Positions 33,120 through 45,265 of a DNA stretch of 64,000 nucleotides are shown in pieces. This stretch comes from Diphasiastrum complanatum. Taxonomy: Eukaryota; Streptophyta; Lycopodiopsida; Lycopodiales; Lycopodiaceae. Where the stretch lies: contig CM055098.1 of the NCBI GenBank assembly GCA_029204225.1, forward strand, positions 12,328,937 through 12,392,936, read 5' to 3'. The position numbers and the translations under genes were made by a program. The notes beneath the pieces were generated by a model, which did not search any database, was not told the origin of the DNA, and saw only the letters and a list, made by a program, of their open reading frames with translations. How positions within the stretch are numbered: position 1 is the stretch's first letter; every line of letters begins with the position of its first letter.

Positions 33120-34445
33120 TTTTGTCGTAGGCTAAAAGTATTATGCTGAGGCAAACTGTGATGTCAGAAGTTAGAAATAATGACCTGCCCTTTTTCCCTT
33201 ACCAGGCCACTTGCCGCTTTTCCACCTGCAAGGTGTTGAAACTTAAATGGAAAGAAAAAATGTAAATGATTGTGTCCAAAATAAAATCATTATTTTAGTG
33301 CCAAATCGGTGTCGCCTTCTGAAATGCACTCAGTCGTCAACTCCTAATTACGTGCCCAGTGGAATGGTGAAATCACTTTTGGTGCACTTCGAACACTTTC
33401 TCTGCTGCAATCACTCTGTTTTATTGTACCATACTTGCGAGTACAGTCCGGGTGCCCTTTGTTTGGAGGCTATAGCCTTTCATTTGGGTCAAAACGGACA
33501 AAGGACCCAAAAATAGGGATTTTTCTTGTTTTTAAACTGTTTCTTCACCTTGAAGAAACTTCACACTTCAGTTGTGAAGAAACCCAACTCCAATTTCAGT
33601 ATGAAGATCTTTAAAGAAGTTGAAGGCCAAAATACACTTCAAGACTTTTTCCACTTCATCCAATGGTCCACTACGATCTTGTGGTCCAGATTGTTCCCTG
33701 AGCAATCTATCATGACCGTTGATCCAATAGGAGTCCAATCCTATGGTCACATGCACTCATGTGCACCGAAACTCTTTCTTGCGGCCGCTATACACTTTTT
33801 GAAGTTGAGATGCTACCCCCATTCGTCCACGCTCCTACCTGTCTACGGCCGCGCCTCCCCAAACTGATTTTTGCTTGATCAATTTTGTTTTCAGATTGAT
33901 TTGAGCATGATCTGAGGCCCTGAGTAGGGTCGCCCTACTGATACCAAATCTGTAGAGTGTTCGATCATGAAATTCCGTGGAGAAACGGTGATTTTAGCTC
34001 AACTTGACAAAGTGGCTTTTTTTCACCTTTTACCACAAATCTGCTAGGTTAACTGTCTGCAGACAAATCTCTAACATAAACCTTAGAATCTCTCCATGGA
34101 TGGTTGACAATCTAATTAGCTTCCTTCTTGTCCTTACGACATCCAAAATGGTGCACAAACAACGAAGAAATCACCAGTTATGTGTAGAAAACCGTAACCC
34201 CAAACCCGGTTTCAATTTTCAACTAGCTTCAAAATTGTCAAATTTTCACCAAATTTTTCCCTGTCTGATGCTATGCACAGGCTAATAATCCCTCTGTTGA
34301 GCTTGGCAAGCCTCTATAAACTAGAAACCATGCACCAGTGCTTCTCCTTCCATCTTCAACCCATTGTAAACCCCGAACTCTCAGAAGACAATTCTCCTGA
34401 AGCTCTCTTCAACGACGATGATGTACTGTGTACACTCCTTGTATG
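33120..34445 (-). other. Leader of element R
   Basis: This non-coding region lies between the primer-binding site and gag. Its part from about 33840 is shared with 12600-13247, including GAAATTCCGTGGAGAAACGG. No supported frame is present. Confidence 0.6.
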
Positions 34446-34457
34446 GCTCTGATACGA
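34446..34457 (-). other. Primer-binding site of element R
   Basis: GCTCTGATACGA is the reverse of TCGTATCAGAGC, one substitution from the initiator tRNA-Met complement. The equivalent site at 13248-13259 is unmutated. Confidence 0.8.
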
Positions 34458-34731
34458 ACTTAGAATTTGCTTCAAACAGGAACACAAATCATGCTACACA
34501 GTAACACAGACAGAAAACACTCTCCACAGCAAACTCACATAACAACTGTATTTCTCAAAATGAAATTACATTATACATATAGTTGTTTACTCAAGCAATC
34601 CATGCATGACCCAGGTTGCCGTTGGCGGGACGCGTGTCCCGTCGACTTGCCTTGTGGCGAGGCCAACTGATCCTTATCAACTGATAGGACCCACAGTATA
34701 GTAGCACAATGATTCTACTTTAATTCTAACT
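34458..34731 (-). repeat. 5' LTR of element R
   Basis: 274 bp, same ends as the left LTR, followed directly by the AGAGA duplication at 34732. Most differences from the left LTR are transitions. Confidence 0.85.
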
Positions 34732-35576
34732 AGAGAGTCCTTTTGTCAAATTGAGTAACATCAAGATGGCAAAAATATAAACGTGTACGAGACTATATCG
34801 AGCGATTCAAACGCTTAAAAAGCCAAGCACAAGAACAGCCCTCCGAACAGATCCTCATCATCTGGTTTTTAGTCGACCTTCCAAGATGGATCGGATGCGA
34901 GCTTAAATCCAATGATAAATATACGAGCCTAAAGTTATCTATGTCTGATGCCATCAAGGAAGAAGATGAAGGATTAGATGTTGATAAATCCAGAGAAAGG
35001 AGAGCACCATGTGCTCTTGTCCATGAGTCGAAGCCGATCGAAGACACCCGAGATCAGCTTTGGAAATCACAACTGGAGTTGTTTAATCAGCAACATCAAC
35101 TGCAAATGGAAAAACTCACCAATGAGTTTCAAACTACCCTGAAGTCTATCCAAAGTAGTATGCTTGGTTAGCCAAATCCTGCACAGGTACCTTATAGACG
35201 AAAACCAATATGGTGCCCACATTGTCGGGCTACGCATCCTGCTGATGCTTGTCCTTCATATCAGCCTATCCAAGCACATACAGTCCAACAATATGAAGAA
35301 CAACCATTACAATTTGGACATTCCTTGAATTATCATGAATACCCACCTGACAGTCCAGAACCATTAGACATACAAGATGGCTATGCCGTTATACAAGGGC
35401 CATTGAATAACAGATGTTTCATTTGTGGTAAAACCGGCTATTTCATGATTGATTGCCCAGTCAAAACCAAGTATGATGCTGAGTGTCCCGACTGTATCAG
35501 AAAACACAATTTCAAAGACTGCCCAAAACAATCCAACAAGATCCTACCTGTCCGACACGTCAGTTATGAATCACGA
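34732..35576 (+). pseudogene. Gypsy-type gag, second part, with zinc knuckles
   Basis: The frame resumes after element R with RDYIERFKRLKSQAQEQPSE and GCELKSNDKYTSLKLSMSDA, typical of retrotransposon gag. A glutamine-rich segment and a TAG near 35170 follow. Then come a CPHCRATHPADAC motif and, in the 35325-35579 frame, CFICGKTGYFMIDC and CPDCIRKHNFKDC. The rest of this Gypsy element is not recognisable downstream. Confidence 0.7.
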
Positions 35577-35579
35577 TAG

Positions 35580-38500
35580 GATCCTCACGAGAACAACACA
35601 CGAGCACCATAGCACCCAACCGCTCAACTTGCTGCTCACTCGAGAAGTTTCTTGAGATCTTCTACATTACCACGCAATTCACCAACTCCATAATGCAAAA
35701 AGACACTAATATGAAATGAGTCCTTGTAAGAGGAAAGTGAAACCGATATTTCAGATAGAGATTCGGTTCTGAATCTCTTGCTTAGAGAGGTCCTCAGGAC
35801 ATAGTACCTCAACCATAACTACATCTCAAGTTATATCCTACAGCATTTACTATCAACGATGGTAGATTCAGTGTCACTATTCATGTCTTGTTTTTGACAA
35901 GGGCTTATGAGAGTTCTTTCATTACTCTAAACGATCAAACGAAGTACAGATCACGTCAGAGTTGATTCCTGTCTCTCATTGTCATATTAATCTTCGAATC
36001 AACTACAACAAGATCGACACAAATTTAGTTAAAATTTGTTCAATCCTTAGTCCAGTCACATGTTCAACATGTTTTCAACTACGTGTTCCACAAGCCGATC
36101 CAATCTTGAGCATGAACAGTTACCAACAACAACATCCACATCAATAGATTTTTCTGGGGGGGAGAGAGTGGATCTTCTTGGATTTACTGAAGCAGTTACA
36201 CTGCCAGCAACACCATCAACAAGATTGACAACCAAGCTCACAAGTCAAAGATGAAAAAGACAAGGCTAAAGAAGACAGATGGGCAATTCAAAGAGACTCA
36301 GTCAGAAGAAGTACCCCAGTCACGATGAAGATCCTTCAGAAAGAGAAACACAAGCATTGGGAAATCAGTCTCCTTCTTCAATCGGCCTCTTGCCATACTT
36401 TTGTGCCCATTCTCATGCCTATCGTCCACACCATCTACCGATGTCACCACCTCCACCCTACCTTCCATCTGTTTGTTTATCATCAGTTCACTGTTCTTTT
36501 GATAAATTTTCCATTTTTTTATAATCTTACCGAGGCAGCTAAAAGATCATTGCAAGTGTCTTGCAGAGACTAACTACCATCTACAATGGTTAATCAGCCA
36601 AAAGAAGATCTAAGAAATAGGCAAAGCAGGTAGAAGAAATAAAGAAAATTCCAAGAAGCTGAGAGGGAAAGGACAAAACTTAAGCAATATTTGAGTCAGA
36701 TCGATCTTGATCAAAAGAGACTCTCTGGAACAATGATAGTTGAATCCCCTCTTATGAAACCCAAAGAGATCCAAAAGTAATGGATCAAAAGAAAGAGTTG
36801 CAGAAAAAGAAAGATGAAGACAACCGTGAACCTACAAATAAAGCGAGTTCCTCACCCAGCAAGTGGTGGTCAAAGCTCGACATTGCAAGGGTCCAAGGCT
36901 GCAACTATAGAACCATCAGTTCCTTCACCCACCCACCAAGCTTTCATCATGTTTTCTTACCGTTACCAAACCGTCCATCCAAATCTGTTCCTACCAACAA
37001 TTTTTTGATGATAAGTCCATCCCCTTGAGACTGATAATCAAAGTTTGTGCAAGCTGTAGAATGAAGGTTTGGTAATGGTAAGAAAAGCAAATGGAGGATA
37101 CAAACCTCCCAGAAGTTAGAATCTGTCCAGAAATTAAAATTAAAACCATCCATGACAGATACAACAAAAGAAAGAGACGCGAGGAAAGCCCTCAAGCATG
37201 CAAGTTGTGAAGCTGATGGGAGCTCTCCAACTTTGAGAATGTCACCCACTTGCAACAATAAGACATTTTGATTACATTGTGGCAAGTTGCAAAAACAGTT
37301 TTTGATAAAGATTGGAAACAATAAACACTTGGTTTTATGCAAGCAAACGAGGATCTATGCTTTTCCAAGTGACAATTGAAAATGTCAATGCAAAACAGAG
37401 TGACATCATTCAATATGAGTTGTAGTGGGTCTTACAACACATTAGGGGTGGGATGATGTTGGCTGATTCTAAGGAATCCCCAAGATGCTTGGCCAGAGCT
37501 ACCCAAGAGCACCTCTCACCTTAGACCGAGGAGGTCTCTAAGAAGATGAGATGAACGAGGACTAAGAGCCGAGTATAAGAGTCGAGGAATACTAGTTAGT
37601 AATGACAAACAAGAATTGTGTAAGCCTCATGGTGAATCCCGAAAGATGGAATGACCATGTAGGAACTAGTATTTCTAGGCAAAGTAATAAATGCAAGTAG
37701 ACCCCTCTTAAAGAAAGTAGAGTGAGCCACCTTTTGATGGTGACCTCTAGTGGAGAGCATTATTCTACTTGTAATTTGTGTAATGTGGAAATGCCAATAG
37801 GATGCCACCTAAGGAGCTCTCTTGCTTATTTAAGAGACTCCCTCTTTGAGAAGAGGAGCTTTTTGTGAAATGTACCTACTCCATGCTGAAATGAGAAGAG
37901 CCTCCACGAGTTTTGGAGCATCCGTTGAGCTCCTTGATCATGCTTGTTTCTTGAGTGAATGCATTCATGGTCTTGCCCTTACCTCCTTTGTGCGTGATTG
38001 TGGTTCGTAGAGTGGATTAGACTTCATTTCTTGTTTGTATATTAATGTAGGAATCATTATTTAGGTAAACTAAATAGACTGAGCTTGTGGTGTAGTTCTT
38101 GCATATCTCCTTACAACCCTGTTCTTGAAGTTCTTGGGATGTCCAAGAATCAAAAGACTGGTTGGTTTCTTTATTCTTGGACTTCTAAAATGATGTAGAT
38201 TAGTTTCTTGTTTCTTGTTTTGTGGATTTATGCAAGTATAGTAGTGTTTAGAATCTGATTTCAGTTCATTTTTGCAACATTAGAGTAGGATTTCAGTCAC
38301 TGTTCGACGATTTTGCATGTTGATCTGATGGTTGAATGTTTTGGCATGCATGCTTGACTGATTGTGGTCGTTTATGCATGTGCTTCAATGCAAGAGTGAC
38401 AAACCTGAGTGTTCTCTGATAGGTAGGACAATAATACAATGTTAATCAGTCCATTTTGCCTAGTTTGGGCATTGTAATAAAGAATACATCTAATGAATGC

Positions 38501-38600
38501 CCATGAAGCCTGATAACAAACAGAATTAACCTCGAAACTATTATGGAACAAGAAGAAAGAACCAGAACAAGAACACGAGAAAGAAACAAAAAGCCAACAG
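35580..38600. other. Degenerate region, possible LTR near its right end
   Basis: No protein domain could be named. A lysine-rich frame near 36780-36850 may be a Gypsy pol remnant. From about 37440 to 38440 the sequence contains TTATTTAAGAGACTCCC (possible TATA region at about 37824) and precedes Copia gag sequence, which would suit an LTR, but I found no second copy or primer-binding site to prove it. Confidence 0.3.
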
Positions 38601-39220
38601 ATTCCGCGTGAAAAACACCAATCAAGAGGTGGAAACTCAAATCGTGGATCGTTCCAACAATTTCAAGAACAATCCAATGATGGCCCGAATCGAGGCAATT
38701 GGAATCAAGGATGCAGCTATTCCAAGCAAAATAAACCTAGAAATTGTAGGTATTGCAACAAACCTAGCCATTGGGAGCATGAATGCTTCAAGAAACAGAA
38801 GGAGATAGAACAAAGAAAAGACAAATGGCAAGCGGGCAATTATAATGATTAACTTCAATTTGATGATTATTATCATGAAGACAATTATATTGATCAACAT
38901 CAATACGATGATGATCAATATGATGACGATACAGGTGAGAGTTCAAAATTGTTCATTACAGCATTAATGACAAGTGATGAAGCCAAGGCTACCTGGTACA
39001 TTGATAGTCGTGCATCCAAGCACATGACTTCAAGAAAAGAGTGGTTTTCAGAACTCAAGGAAACTCACAATCGTGATGAAGGTGGACAAGCCGATGGCAA
39101 ATTGCTATCTATTAGAGGAGTTGGAGTGGTACCAGTGAAGTTAGCCAGTGGAAAGATAAAGCGGATAAGCAATGTGCAATATGTACCTGGCTTAGCTAAC
39201 AATCTACTATTTGTTGGGAC
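38600..39220 (+). pseudogene. Copia fragment F: nucleocapsid and protease
   Basis: One frame gives an asparagine- and glutamine-rich stretch and an intact zinc knuckle CRYCNKPSHWEHEC near 38740-38785. An acidic DDDQYDDD segment follows, then protease (ATWYIDSRASKHMTS, Gly of DSG replaced by Arg) and NVQYVPGLANNLLFVG. The frame is cut there by an LTR beginning at 39221. Confidence 0.8.
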
Positions 39221-40069
39221 TGTTAAAATTGGCAAAAGCTAACTTGATCAAATCTTGTAAAAACCATTATGTCTAGTACATATCATCATTAGAAATGCGT
39301 GGAGCCTGTTCCCACATGTGGAATAAATGCATTTATCATTTAGATGAGTCATATAGGTTGTACATACCATTGCATTTGAGATCTAGTGGCTAAAATGGCC
39401 AAAATCTAGTTTTCTAGCTATATGCCACTTGGCATCATTTTATTGGTAGGAAAAGCTATTTCACATGGGTAGGAGTGATCTCACACGTGTTTAGGATTGC
39501 CACATGTGTGAAAACATCAGTAGTAGGTGAGAACCAGCTTGTAGTAGATATTTGTGCAAGTCCCTATAAATTAGAAAAATTGCCTAAAATCAAGGGAGGT
39601 GGCTATAAGTTAGGAAACTTGGTCCATGTGCCATATTGATGATTATTGCTGGATCCTTTGATGAGTAGGCACTCTCATGCATGCCAAATCAGTTGAGTAA
39701 GCATCAGCTCTTTTGTATATATAGTGGCTCCTTTGGCCATAATTGACAAGAAAGCTAAATCTTGGTTTTGGAGCAATTCTAGTCTATTCTCTACATTTGT
39801 CTTGTGTTTTTATGCATTGATTGGGTTCGAGGCTTAGTATACTTTATTCTCAGCCTAATGTCTGTACTCTGATAGATTTTCACACGTGTGAAACTAGCAA
39901 GTACAAGTTTTGATCAATAATGATTGTTCTTGTTAGATTTATTCATCTAGATTTGATCTAAATGTTATCTAATCTTGTGTAGATTGATAGGTTGATCTAA
40001 TCTAACATCCAATTACACTTGTGGATCTGATTCAGATCTATTCTTGGTCCATTTTGTTGTACTTTGACA
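39221..40069 (+). mobile_element. 5' LTR inserted into fragment F
   Basis: It starts TGTTAAAATTGGC, ends TACTTTGACA, and the tRNA-Met primer-binding site TGGTATCAGAGCC begins at the very next base. Length is 849 bp. It contains several CACACGTGTG or CACATGTGTG palindromes. The body that follows (40083 on) is the leader of a B-type element. Confidence 0.75.
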
Positions 40070-40082
40070 TGGTATCAGAGCC
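40070..40082 (+). other. Primer-binding site for initiator tRNA-Met
   Basis: TGGTATCAGAGCC, thirteen bases complementary to plant initiator tRNA-Met, directly abutting the LTR. Confidence 0.85.
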
Positions 40083-41397
40083 AAGTACAAGTGCATTTAA
40101 GACATTGATCTAAAACTATACCCAAATTGGCAGGTTTTTGGAAACAAGCTAATATTGAGGTAGCGAGTTTGAATGGATAGCTAGAACCATAATATTTGTA
40201 CCAAATCTTGTTGTGGGCTGCAGGTGTACTTTCCACATGTGTGGGTCCATACAAAACCTGTTTTGGACAGTAAAATTCAGTTTGGTGCATTTTGAGCTTC
40301 ATACACCCAATTTTGAGTCAATTTAATGCATTTTTCAGGCTTTCACTTGCATTGTTTCTATTCCATTGATTTGTTCTTGGTTTAGATCAATCATATAGAT
40401 GGATTAGAGCTTGTTTACAGTACATTGATATTTATTCTCTAATTTTTTGAGTGTACATTGAAGTTGAGAGAGAAAGAGTGCTATAAACCAAAGATTAAGG
40501 AGTGATTTGCAAGGAGAGTGATTGAAATCCATTATACCTTCATTATAGATTTGTTCAAGAGTGAAAGGGCCGAGTCTAGAAGAATCTAAATGCTAGAAGC
40601 CACTCTTGGATCAGTCCTCCAAGTGAAATCTTAGTGAATTTCTAAAGCACAAACACTCATAAAGGCAAAATCTACCTATACAAGGCGATAAGAATTGTTG
40701 GCAAGTACTAGGAGAAAATTTTGAGATCCAAGTCACATTGTTCACCCCTACTCAAGTGTGTGAGTGTGTTTTTTTTTGTAAAGTCATAAAGGTGAGTGAG
40801 GCATATGTGTTGTGGTTGATCCAAAATTTTCAAGAGATCCTTCCTTTGTAGAGGGCAAGAACTAGTAACTCAATTCTTGACTTTGGTGAAAAAATTGTCT
40901 TCTTCATTGTGATCAAATCTTGCTAAGTGGCATTAGATTTTTGTAAGCACATATCTTAGTGAGAGAGAAGTATCACATTTCTAAAAATTTGAATTTCATT
41001 CCAACTCTAAAGAGGTAGAGTCTTGGTACTTGGTGGAGTCCAATAGGGGTGAATGAATTCAAGTTTTTGAGCAAAATTTTGACATTATATGTATGAAACT
41101 CAAATAAGTTCTATTCAACTTTCTTTGTGAGAGTGTGAGGGTCAAGTTGTGATCCCATTGGGAGCCTAGAATAGGGAGGAGTCTATATTTGAGTGTTCAT
41201 ACATGATTGGGATCTTTGTGAATCTCTAGATGTCTAATTTTTAAGATTGGTGAAAAATTATTGACATAGATTGTTATCAAACCATTTCATGTCCATTTCA
41301 AATCTCAAGAGTGAGATTTTTTTGGGTCAAGAGGGATTCCAAAAGGGGTGATTGGATTTGATCTTTGTGTGTTTGAATCAAGTATACATGTCAAGTT
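40083..41397 (+). other. Leader of a B-type Copia element
   Basis: Homologous to the reverse complement of 26237-27345. It is non-coding. At about 41398 it changes abruptly into the middle of an A-type gag (NDKAV), so the rest of its own element is missing. Confidence 0.65.
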
Positions 41398-41643
41398 TTT
41401 GTGAAGAAGAATGACAAGGCAGTAGTCGTGTTATCTTCATCCATTGAGGATAGCCTAACTCTTGACCTGGCTACAATCCCTAAAGCAAAAGAGATATGAG
41501 ATACATTACTCACAAGATTTTAGACGAAATCACGCAGTTAGATAATGCTGCTCGAAGATCAGCTGACAAACCTACAGTGGGATGGTAAAGACCTCACTTC
41601 CTTCATTAGGAAGATGAAGGATCTATTCCTTTCACTACACAAT

Positions 41644-42422
41644 TTTGTCAGAAATGGTGAACTCCTGCAACTTTGTTGCAGCACGAATAAGACACGAAGG
41701 TCGAACGAGAAAAATTTGCGATAGTCAACGTGTCTTTGACTCGAAGCACGAACGATTCGTGAATCAATCGCGAATCGTAAACACACCTCCAGGACCGCAA
41801 AGCGCAAAATGGATGCAAAACGAAAACTACGAAAAGAACGGAAACACACGAAGAGAAATCTTTCACGCTGTCAGCTGGCAGCTCAACGGGCTTCATGCCC
41901 AGCTGAAACAAATAGCAACGACAAAGACTAACTAACTAGTTGATTAGCATTAACTAGTCTTGTGATTCTATGTTTAGCTATCTTGTAAACTCCACACAGT
42001 GGAGCTATAAAGGATCCTCTCTGGATCATAACCAAAAAGAGAGAGAAAAAGTGATGAGAATTTTACAGAGACCTGTAAGAAACAGAGAGAGATGTAGCGA
42101 ATAGAGTAAGAAAGCAAAATACCATAGCTGTGCATGAAAGTCTTCCAACGAGCAAAACATAACGAAAGAGCAGAGAGTCAATCCGCCAATGAGCGAGACA
42201 CTGGCGATCTTGCTCTAAAACCAAACTGACAATATAGTCATCCTATTTCGTGGCCTTGTGCTGTGTCTCTTGATTGCTAGAATAAAATATGTTCTGTGAT
42301 GCGTAGTCGAGTGTCTGGGATCCCGTAAGAGCTTTCGCACGAAAAGAAAATTCAAAGACAGAAAATTGTTTGCGAATCAGAAGAGAGAGGACGAACATGA
42401 AATGCAAAAACTTCCGCGAGAA
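41644..42422. mobile_element. LTR-like insertion within A2 gag
   Basis: Compared with A1, about 780 bp interrupt the gag between the LHN codons and VVSVEK. The insert begins TGTCAGAAATGG and is flanked by AATTT and AATTC, a possible diverged 5-bp duplication. It contains a plausible TATA region (GAGCTATAAAGG near 42001) and no gene. A lone LTR is the simplest reading; the ends are not TG...CA in full. Confidence 0.5.
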
Positions 42423-44116
42423 ATTCTAGAGCAGAAAATGTAGTGTCAACAGAGAAGCAGCTTACTTATTTGTTGAGAGCTTTGCCAAGATCCTTCCAAA
42501 CAACCAGAACGTTGCTAGCAAAAGATCCTACTATGACACTCGAAAAGACTGTTGTCAAGATTCGAGAAGAAGTCGAAGTTCGAGAGCACCTTGATCACAA
42601 GGGTGCTTCTGACCAAGCCCTCTACATCAACAAAGAAAAGAGAAAGAAGCAATTCAAGCCTAAGAGGGAGTCAGATCGAAGGCAGGATCGAGATCAACAA
42701 GCAAAAGAAGCCAGCAAAGGCAAGTGGAAAAACAAAGGAAGGTCGAAACAACAGAGTGGAGACAAGAAGACATGCATGATATGCAAACATAAAGGACATA
42801 CTGTCGAATCATGTTGGCTTAATCCAAAAATTGAGTGTATCCATTGTCACAAGAAGAGTCATGTAGTCATGGACTGCCACCAGAACCCAAGAAAAAAATC
42901 AGCTCAAAACAGACAGGAGAATAATAATAGTTCGTCCTATGTCGAGGAGCCAGAGAGCTCAAAGATGGGTGAAGAAAGATCAAATCATGAAAATTTGACC
43001 GCCTACATCTGTGCAGACTTGTGTGCAATATCAACACTTGACACACATGAGGTAATTCTTCATTCAAGAGCTACCTCACACTTCGTTATATCGAGACAGA
43101 TAATGTTTGATTTTTTAAGTGCAAATCCATCAAGATTTATCGTTCTTGGAAATGGATCAAAGCATCAGGTGAATGGTATTGGTTCACTATGTCTCAACAC
43201 AAATGGCAGAGAGAGACGACTCAAAGATGTTCTATTCGTGCCTACGCTGCAGCAGGACTTGCTATCAGTGGCAAGAATAGTCGATGCAGAGATGCGTGTA
43301 ATGTTCTCGAATGAAGCATGCAACGTTGTTGATACAAGCACCAGTACACTAATCACTCAAGATAGAAGAAAAGACAATCTGTATCACTTGAAGGTACGCC
43401 TACCTATAGATTAAGTGCATCAGACTCATGATGATTCGCCAGATACTCTATGGCACAGGAGACTATGCCATATGAATTCAATGACACTATATCAAGCAAG
43501 CCATCATGGAGCAATCACAGGGGTGAGCATCTCGAATGCAACCAGTTCGATGACATGTGATGCATGTCTGAAGGGTAAGATGTCACATACTCCTTTTGTC
43601 AAAGACTCCTACAGAACTACAAAGATTCTGGAGCTTGTACATTCTGACATTTGTGGACCTTTCAATGTGATCTCAGTAGGAGGCTCAAAGTATTATATAC
43701 CCTTTATTGTTGATTACAGTAAGTTTGCCTGAGTCTACTTTATTCACAATAAATCAGAAGCACTTGACAAGTTCATAGAGTATGTGAATTGGGCAAAAAG
43801 ATGCACGGTAATAAAGTGAGGCAAATCAGAATAGATTGAGATGGAGGATGTTGCAGAAAGAAAGAATAGGACTTTAATGGAAGCTGCTAGGTGCATGATG
43901 GCCTATTCAAAGGCTCCAAGAGTGTTGTGGACTGAAGCAATAGCTACAGCTTACATTCAGAACAGAACATGAAAGTCTGATGTTTCTCACATGACACCAC
44001 ACAAATTATGGTGGGGTAGAAAATCCAATCTGACTCACATCAATATCTTTGGTTGTGCAGCTTATGCACATGTTCTTGATAAGCTTTGAAAGAAGCTTGA
44101 TGAGAAAACAGAACAT

Positions 44117-44166
44117 GAATATCTTGTAGGATATGACAATCATTCGTCATATCCTACAAGATATTC
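44117..44166. repeat. Perfect 21-bp inverted repeat
   Basis: Arms 44117-44137 and 44146-44166 are exact complements around an 8-base loop. The left arm is the normal integrase sequence (ATCTTGTAGGATATGAC); A1 has no right arm at the matching place, so the repeat arose in this copy. Confidence 0.9.
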
Positions 44167-44479
44167 TACATGCAGAGTCTATATGCTAGAGACAAACACA
44201 ATGAAGGCAGTCAGAGATGTCAAATTCGATGAGAGCAAAACAATGGCCAATGATGATCCTATCAGTTATGAAGTCCTTGGAAGACAATATTATGATCTAC
44301 CAACTGTGACAGAGGGAGTAGAGGATGAACACTCATATGAAGATGTTCGAGTCACATCTCATTTGAGTGACGAATCAGACGAAAAAAGATTCGCAAGCCA
44401 GCCTACTGCTACAATATATGTAAACCAAAATGGTTCTAGACCTTTATTGACAAGAATAGAGGTTTTCAAGATTTGACTA

Positions 44480-45160
44480 AAATCTGAATAACAATGCGCT
44501 AATCTGTATAAGTATCCATGTCTCTTGCCGAGTGCAAGGATCTTATTACTCATGTCGATGATTCTGCAATGATCAGACTCAAACTCCAGCTTATGACCTA
44601 AATCTATAATTCTTCTTACTGATAATAGATTTGTAGAGAGTCTAGGGACATAGAAGACTTTTGACTGTAGTTTGAATTGATCATGCTGGAACCTCAATCT
44701 TACAAGACCTTCACTTTCGATAGTATGAGTGCTATCATCATGAAGATGAACATACTTCTTTGTGATCTCAAGCGTATAGGTGGAAAATCTCACGATGATT
44801 GGTCATATGTTGAGTAGCTCCAAAATCCAGAAACCACAAATCATCCGAATTTGTGTATTTGTCTTTGACCATAAAAGCGCCTTCGTCCATTTCGACTTTT
44901 GGAGATGCTATAATTGTATTTTTCTTGTCGATCAGGTTGTTTGGCTACATTCGTCACTTTGAGAATTTGACAATTCTGGATCTCATGGTTATTGCGCTTG
45001 CAATACCTGCAAAACATCTTCTTCTTTGACGAATGTGGATTCGATGATTGTTCTTGACTTTGAGTCGGTTTCTGATTCGATGTAGACTGCTTGGAGTTTT
45101 TCTGCTTCTGTCATTTTGAGCCCTTGTTGACATATAGAGCATGATACAAAGAGGTAGATG
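44480..45160 (-). pseudogene. Copia nucleocapsid-protease fragment
   Basis: In minus reading a CRYCKRNNHEIQNC knuckle near 44980-45020 is followed by FVVSGFWSYST-type protease remnants, then FSTYTLEITKKYVHLHDDST and VFYVPRLSTNLLSVRRIIDL. The active-site DSGA is degraded. It abuts A2 at about 44480 in opposite orientation. Confidence 0.65.
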
Positions 45161-45265
45161 AAGTGTCTTGACTTCTTTGATTATCTTCTTGCAACAACAT
45201 AGTGATAACTCTATCCTTACACACTATCAAAGGCCGAAAAAGAAGAAGTCCATAAATAGGTTTAG

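Larger units (their letters stand above)
28654..34731 (-). mobile_element. Nearly complete Copia element R
   Basis: Two 274-bp LTRs (28654-28927 and 34458-34731) flank a gag-pol, and the element is bounded by the 5-bp direct repeat AGAGA (28649-28653 and 34732-34736). By eye the LTRs differ at about 15 positions, so insertion is not recent. The primer-binding site is at 34446-34457 with one substitution and the purine tract is beside the left LTR (reverse of CTCTCCCTTAAAG). It sits inside a Gypsy gag reading frame. Confidence 0.9.
41398..44476 (+). pseudogene. Copia element A2 gag-protease-integrase, broken
   Basis: A diverged relative of A1. Gag starts in mid-domain at 41405 (KNDKAVVVLSSS), is split by an insertion (about 41644-42422), and resumes at 42440 with SVEKHLTHLLRALP-type sequence. 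The frame from 42443 holds both zinc knuckles intact (CMICKHKGHTVESC, CIHCHKKSHVVMDC), protease with the active site changed to HSRATSHF, and the pre-integrase region. A stop at 43412 separates the HHCC module and integrase start (LVHSDICGPF). Integrase then loses part of its core: 43810 passes from KVRQIR to DVAERKNRT with a deletion and stops. The C-terminal tail (TMKAVRDVKFDESKTMANDD) runs on further than in A1. Confidence 0.85.
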
